Part shown: piece by piece, positions 60,144 through 64,000 of the stretch | Layout: each line of letters starts with the position of its first letter | Numbering within the stretch: the first letter of the stretch is position 1 | NCBI RefSeq assembly: GCF_001424645.1 | Contig: NZ_LMQR01000001.1 | Span: forward strand, 2,042,149 to 2,106,148 | Direction: 5' to 3' | Source: Frigoribacterium sp. Leaf415 | GTDB lineage: Bacteria > Actinomycetota > Actinomycetes > Actinomycetales > Microbacteriaceae | Length of the DNA stretch: 64,000 nt | Translations under genes and position numbers: made by a program | The notes under the pieces: generated by a model | What the model was told of the DNA's origin: nothing | What the model saw: only the letters and a program-made list of their open reading frames with translations | Database searches by the model: none

Positions 60144-61448
60144 CTAGGGCAGCACCGGCAGCACGCGCTCGTCGAGCCAGGGCCGCAGCAGGGGCCCGAC
60201 CGGGTGGCCCGAGACGCGCGTGGCGAGGGCCACGAAGTCGGCCGTGGTCGCCACGCGATGGCGGTACTCGGTGGTCCAGGCGCGCAACACGTCGAAGAAC
60301 GACTCGTCGCCGATCGTCGACCGCAGGGCGTGCAGTGTGAGGGCTCCGCGTTTGTAGACGCGGTCGTCAAACATCAGGTCGGGGCCGGGGTCGCCGACGA
60401 GCAGGTCGTGGGACAGGCCGTCCAGCCGTGCACGGGTCTGGGCGGCGAGGCGCGCGGCCGACGGACCGCCCGAGGCCTCGGACCAGATCCACTCGGCGTA
60501 GCAGGCGAAGCCCTCGTTCAACCAGATGTCGCGCCAGGTCGTCAGGCCCACACTGTTGCCGAACCACTGGTGCGCCAGTTCGTGCGCGATCAGCCGACGC
60601 GACCCGCCCGCCCCGTCGGCGTGGTTCGCCCCGAAGATGGCGAGGCCCTGGGCCTCGAGCGGGATCTCGAGGTCGTCGTCGGTGACGACCACCGAGTACG
60701 ACGCGAACGGGTACGGGCCGAACCGCTCGACGAAGCAGGCCATCATGTCGGCCACCTCGCCGAAGTCACGACCGATGCGCGACCGCATCGCCGGCACCCC
60801 GGCGAAGACGCCGGGCACCCCCGCGAGCGCGACCGGCACCAACTCGTAGCGGCCGATCTGCACCGTCGCGAGATAGGACGCCGTGGGCTCGGGCTGCTCG
60901 TAGACCCAGGTCGTGCGGCCGGACCGCGTGTGCCGACCGGTCAGCTCGCCGTGGGCGACGACGGCGTAGGGCTGCTCGGTCGTGACCTGCACCCGGTAGG
61001 TCGCCTTGTCGGCCGGGTCGTCGTTGCAGGGGAACCAGGTCGGTGCCCCGTTCGGCTGCGACGCGACGAGGGCGCCGTCGGTCAGCTCCTCCCAGCCGAG
61101 GGTGCCCCAGCGGGTGCGACGTGGCGCGGGCGAACCCGCGTACTCGACGACGACCTCGACGGGCTCACCCGGCACGGTCACGTCCGGCAGCGTCACCGTC
61201 AGCTTCGTCGCCGACTGGGCGTGCCGCGCCTTGTGCCCGTCGACCCGCACCTTCGCGGCACGCAGGCGGAGCAGGTCGAACACGAGCGTGCGCCGGGCCT
61301 CGGTCGGCACCACCGTGATCGTCGCGACGCCGTCCAACCGGTTCGTCGCGACGCGGTACCCGATCACGAGGTCGTACGAGCGCACGCCGTAGCCGTCGTT
61401 GCCGCTCTCGGGCGTGTAGCCGTCCGCGGTCGCCGCCGGAGCGGTCAC
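60144..61448 (-). CDS. M1-family zinc aminopeptidase
   Basis: A 434-residue metallopeptidase: N-terminal beta-domain (SYDLVIGYRVATNRLDGVATITV), gluzincin catalytic domain with HELAHQWFGNSVGLTTWRDIWLNEGFACYAEW (HExxH and distal Glu) and AIFGANHAD in place of the GAMEN exopeptidase loop. It is shorter than typical M1 proteins because the C-terminal HEAT-like domain is missing. The GTG at 61448 overlaps the synthetase stop (GTGA). Pairing of a short M1 peptidase with a Pls/PosA-type synthetase is a recurrent actinobacterial arrangement. Confidence 0.88.
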   Translation of the reverse strand: MTAPAATADGYTPESGNDGYGVRSYDLVIGYRVATNRLDGVATITVVPTEARRTLVFDLLRLRAAKVRVDGHKARHAQSATKLTVTLPDVTVPGEPVEVVVEYAGSPAPRRTRWGTLGWEELTDGALVASQPNGAPTWFPCNDDPADKATYRVQVTTEQPYAVVAHGELTGRHTRSGRTTWVYEQPEPTASYLATVQIGRYELVPVALAGVPGVFAGVPAMRSRIGRDFGEVADMMACFVERFGPYPFASYSVVVTDDDLEIPLEAQGLAIFGANHADGAGGSRRLIAHELAHQWFGNSVGLTTWRDIWLNEGFACYAEWIWSEASGGPSAARLAAQTRARLDGLSHDLLVGDPGPDLMFDDRVYKRGALTLHALRSTIGDESFFDVLRAWTTEYRHRVATTADFVALATRVSGHPVGPLLRPWLDERVLPVLP

Positions 61449-64000
61449 CGGCTGACGGCGTGGTAGTCCGCGAACGTGACGTCCCGCCACGGGCCGATCG
61501 GGTTGCCGCTCCACCGGCTGCCGACGGGGACGACCTCTCCCCGCATCACGAGCGAGGCGGGGCCGACGGTGGCGTGCTCGCCGAGGCGGGCCGCGGGCAG
61601 CACGACGCTGTGGGGGCCGAGGGTCGATCCGGCGGCCAGGGTGACGGTGTCCATGCTCATGATTCGATCATGGAACAGGTGCGTCTGCACGACGCATCCT
61701 CGATTCACGGTCGAGGCGTCGTCGAGTCGCACCAGGTCGGCCTCGGGCAACCAGTAGCTGTCCGTCCACACGCCTCGGCCGATCGAGGCACCGAGCGAGC
61801 GCAGCCACCAGACGAGGGCCGGGGTGCCGGCGGCCGCGTGGGCGAACCAGGGGGCCGCACACATCTCGGTGAAGGTGTCGGACACCTCGCTGCGCCAGAC
61901 GAACGACGACCAGAGCGGGTGCTCGCCGGCCCGGATGCGCCCGACGAGCGCCCACTTGGCCAGCGTCGTGACACCGGCGGCCGCCGCCCCGACGGCGAGC
62001 ATCACGACACCGCTGAGCGCGGCCGTCGCACCGACCCCGATCGCGTCGACCAGCGCCCACAGCCCGACGACCAGGCCGAGACCGATGCCGCAGGTGACGA
62101 CGACGGGCACGATCCGGCTGAGCTCCCACGCGACCCGGGCCACCCGCAGGTGCGTCGCCGGGCGGAAGGTGCGGGTCTCGTCGGCGACGGCGACCGTGCG
62201 GCGCAGGCGCACCGCGGGCGAACCGAGCCACGACGACCCCGCCTTGGACTTGCGCGGAGCCGACGAGAGCACGGCCACCAGACCGTCCTTCGGCACCTTG
62301 TGGCCCGGGGCCGTCATTCCCGAGTTGCCCAGGAACGCCCGCCGACCGATCTCGGCCCGGGCCACGCGCAGCCAGCCGCCGCCGAGTTCGTACGACGCGA
62401 CGAGCGTGTCGTCCGCCAGGAAGGCCCCGTCACGCACCGTGGTCATCGACGGCAGCAGCAGGACGGTCGACGCCTCGACGTCCCGCCCGATCTCGGCACC
62501 GAGCAGGCGCAGCCAGACCGGCGTGAACAGGCTCGAGTAGAGCGGGAACAGCAGGGTGCGCGACAGGTCGAGCAGGCGTTCGGTGCTCCAGACCTGCCAG
62601 CCGACCCTCGACCGCACCGCGAAGGTGCCCTCCGTCACGCCCAGGGCCCACAGCCGGGTGAGCGCGACGACCAGCACGGCGGCCACCAGCCCGGCCACGA
62701 GCGTGCCCGGCACCAGGAGGGCGAGGGCGCGCCACCACGCGTCGATCAGCGAACTCGCACCCCGCACACCGAGCGCGACGACCGCGCCTCCTGCACCCAC
62801 CGAGACCACCGGCAGCAACGCGATGACGATCGCCGACGCCCCGTAGGCGACGAACCAGCGGGTGGGCGAGGGCGGCCGATCCTCCGGCCACCAGGCCCGG
62901 GTGCGGCCGATGCGCTCGGCCGGCGAACCGGCCCAGTGCTGTCCCGAGGGCACCCGTCCGAAGACCGCCGACCCGGGCGCGATCGAGGCGTTCTTGCCGA
63001 TGCGGGTGCCGGGGAGCAGGGTGCTGCGCATGCCGATCGTGCTGCCCGCACCGATGCGGATCGCCCCGATGCGCACGACGTCGCCGTCGATCCAATGGCC
63101 GGCCAGGTCGACCTCGGGCTCGATCGACGCCCCGCGACCGATGCGCAGCATGCCGGTGACGGGCGGCAGGGCGTGCAGGTCGACGTCGGGCGCGATGCGG
63201 GCGCCGAGGGCACGCGCGTAGTAGCTGATCCACGGGGCGCCGGCGAGCCCGACCGCCCCGATCTGGTGCGCGACCTGCTCGGCCAGCCAGAGCCTGAGGT
63301 GCACGCTGCCGCCGCGCGGATGATCGCCCGCCTCCACCCCCCGGAGAAGGAGGCGCGAGGCCAGCACCGAGATCGCCATGCGTCCCGGCGGGGTCACGAA
63401 CACGACGATCGCGACGACGAGCAGCCGGCCGTCGACCGCGGGGAGGGCGTCGAATCCGCTCCACCAGCGCAGCACGGTGCTCGCGGTCAGGGCGTAGGTC
63501 AGCCAGCGCGCGCCCGACAGCACGAGGAGGGGCACCCCGAGCAGGGTCTGCAGCCATTGCGTGCGTCGCGGGGTCGGCACCGACCGGTGGTACTCGGCGG
63601 GCGGGGCGTCGTCGTCGACGTCCGCCACGGACAGGGCCTCGGCCAGGGCGCCGAGCCGGGGGTGCGAGTAGATCTCGGCGACGGTGAACTCGGGGTCGAG
63701 CTCGCGCAGCCGGGCCACGAGCTGCGCGGCGGCCAGCGATCCCCCGCCGAGGTCGAAGAAGTTCGCGTCGGCGTCGGGGACGGGCACGCCGAGCACCTCG
63801 CGCCAGCGTTCGGCGACGAGCTGCTCGACCGCGGTCATCGACCCGGCACCGTCGGGCCCGCCGCCGGCACCGTCGGCACCGGTCGTCGCGTCGACCAACG
63901 GCCACGGGAGCGCGTCGCGGTCGATCTTGCCCGACGTCTTGGTCGGCAGATCGCCGGTGACCAGCGCCAGCAGCGGCACCAGGGCGGCCGGGAGCTCGTC
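61445..64000 (-). CDS. Pls/PosA-type non-ribosomal peptide synthetase, C-terminal part (partial)
   Basis: At least 851 residues; the frame is open to the right edge, so the adenylation domain is mostly outside. Visible order: end of the adenylation domain with TSGKIDRDALP (catalytic-lysine motif A10), a carrier domain with FFDLGGGSLAAAQLV (phosphopantetheine Ser), then about six membrane segments interleaved with three left-handed beta-helix (hexapeptide) regions, for example GAIRIGAGSTIGMRSTLLPGTRIGKNASIAPGSAVFG. This is the layout of epsilon-poly-L-lysine synthetase-like Pls proteins, which join amino acids on the membrane without condensation domains. The product is unknown. Confidence 0.85.
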   Translation of the reverse strand, partial: DELPAALVPLLALVTGDLPTKTSGKIDRDALPWPLVDATTGADGAGGGPDGAGSMTAVEQLVAERWREVLGVPVPDADANFFDLGGGSLAAAQLVARLRELDPEFTVAEIYSHPRLGALAEALSVADVDDDAPPAEYHRSVPTPRRTQWLQTLLGVPLLVLSGARWLTYALTASTVLRWWSGFDALPAVDGRLLVVAIVVFVTPPGRMAISVLASRLLLRGVEAGDHPRGGSVHLRLWLAEQVAHQIGAVGLAGAPWISYYARALGARIAPDVDLHALPPVTGMLRIGRGASIEPEVDLAGHWIDGDVVRIGAIRIGAGSTIGMRSTLLPGTRIGKNASIAPGSAVFGRVPSGQHWAGSPAERIGRTRAWWPEDRPPSPTRWFVAYGASAIVIALLPVVSVGAGGAVVALGVRGASSLIDAWWRALALLVPGTLVAGLVAAVLVVALTRLWALGVTEGTFAVRSRVGWQVWSTERLLDLSRTLLFPLYSSLFTPVWLRLLGAEIGRDVEASTVLLLPSMTTVRDGAFLADDTLVASYELGGGWLRVARAEIGRRAFLGNSGMTAPGHKVPKDGLVAVLSSAPRKSKAGSSWLGSPAVRLRRTVAVADETRTFRPATHLRVARVAWELSRIVPVVVTCGIGLGLVVGLWALVDAIGVGATAALSGVVMLAVGAAAAGVTTLAKWALVGRIRAGEHPLWSSFVWRSEVSDTFTEMCAAPWFAHAAAGTPALVWWLRSLGASIGRGVWTDSYWLPEADLVRLDDASTVNRGCVVQTHLFHDRIMSMDTVTLAAGSTLGPHSVVLPAARLGEHATVGPASLVMRGEVVPVGSRWSGNPIGPWRDVTFADYHAVSR

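Overview
The window is very GC-rich DNA with dense, overlapping, GTG-rich genes, no rRNA or tRNA gene that I can see, and an actinobacterial gene set: RamB-type regulator, GTP-dependent PEP carboxykinase, WYL and MmyB-type regulators, class F sortase and a Pls-type peptide synthetase. I infer a plant- or soil-associated member of Microbacteriaceae. The genus cannot be fixed from the sequence alone.

Layout. (1) 1-10.2 kb: an L-rhamnose operon on the minus strand, in transcription order ABC ATPase, two permeases, substrate-binding lipoprotein, an L-fucose/L-arabinose-type isomerase, mutarotase, rhamnose isomerase, and an aldolase/dehydrogenase that runs off the left edge. A divergent LacI regulator and an operator next to a good sigma-70-type promoter accompany it. 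(2) 10.2-17.1 kb: a GH78 alpha-L-rhamnosidase operon with a CUT1 transporter, a second LacI regulator and a different operator. The two modules together would take up rhamnosides and rhamnose, as expected for growth on plant cell-wall material. (3) 17.4-23.2 kb: an unusually long glyceraldehyde-3-phosphate dehydrogenase co-transcribed with pckG, divergent from a RamB-like regulator, which suggests gluconeogenic control. (4) 23.3-31.1 kb: glutaredoxin, an MFS exporter with a structured leader, and an 1812-residue surface protein with fifteen Ig-like repeats and an LAFTG sorting signal. (5) 31.2-37.1 kb: WYL regulator with a VOC protein, then an accessory patch of small genes separated by a recurring site (GATCNNCTNTCGG-like) beside a serine recombinase. 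It looks like a gene-cassette array. (6) 37.2-46.5 kb: two SDRs, a UvrA-like ATPase, two zinc-ribbon nuclease-fold proteins, an MmyB-type regulator and a Gfo/Idh/MocA oxidoreductase. (7) 46.6-49.6 kb: ECF sigma factor and anti-sigma factor divergent from a CHRD-domain protein and a class F sortase. (8) 49.7-58.9 kb: an eight-gene operon (CUT2 transporter, phosphotriesterase-family hydrolase, glutamine-amidotransferase-like protein, TenA-like protein, unknown protein, M28 peptidase) with its own LacI regulator and palindromic operators. Its substrate is unknown. (9) 58.9-64 kb: M20 peptidase, M1 metallopeptidase and the C-terminal part of a Pls/PosA-type synthetase, cut by the right edge.

Three dispersed sequence families stand out. 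An 11-mer, AGGAGGCGCGG, occurs at least 23 times on both strands, in genes and between them, once as an inverted pair forming a terminator; this resembles a DNA-uptake sequence. A roughly 60-base palindrome occurs five times between genes with compensating base changes. The cassette-like site occurs six times in 3.3 kb. All counts were made by eye.
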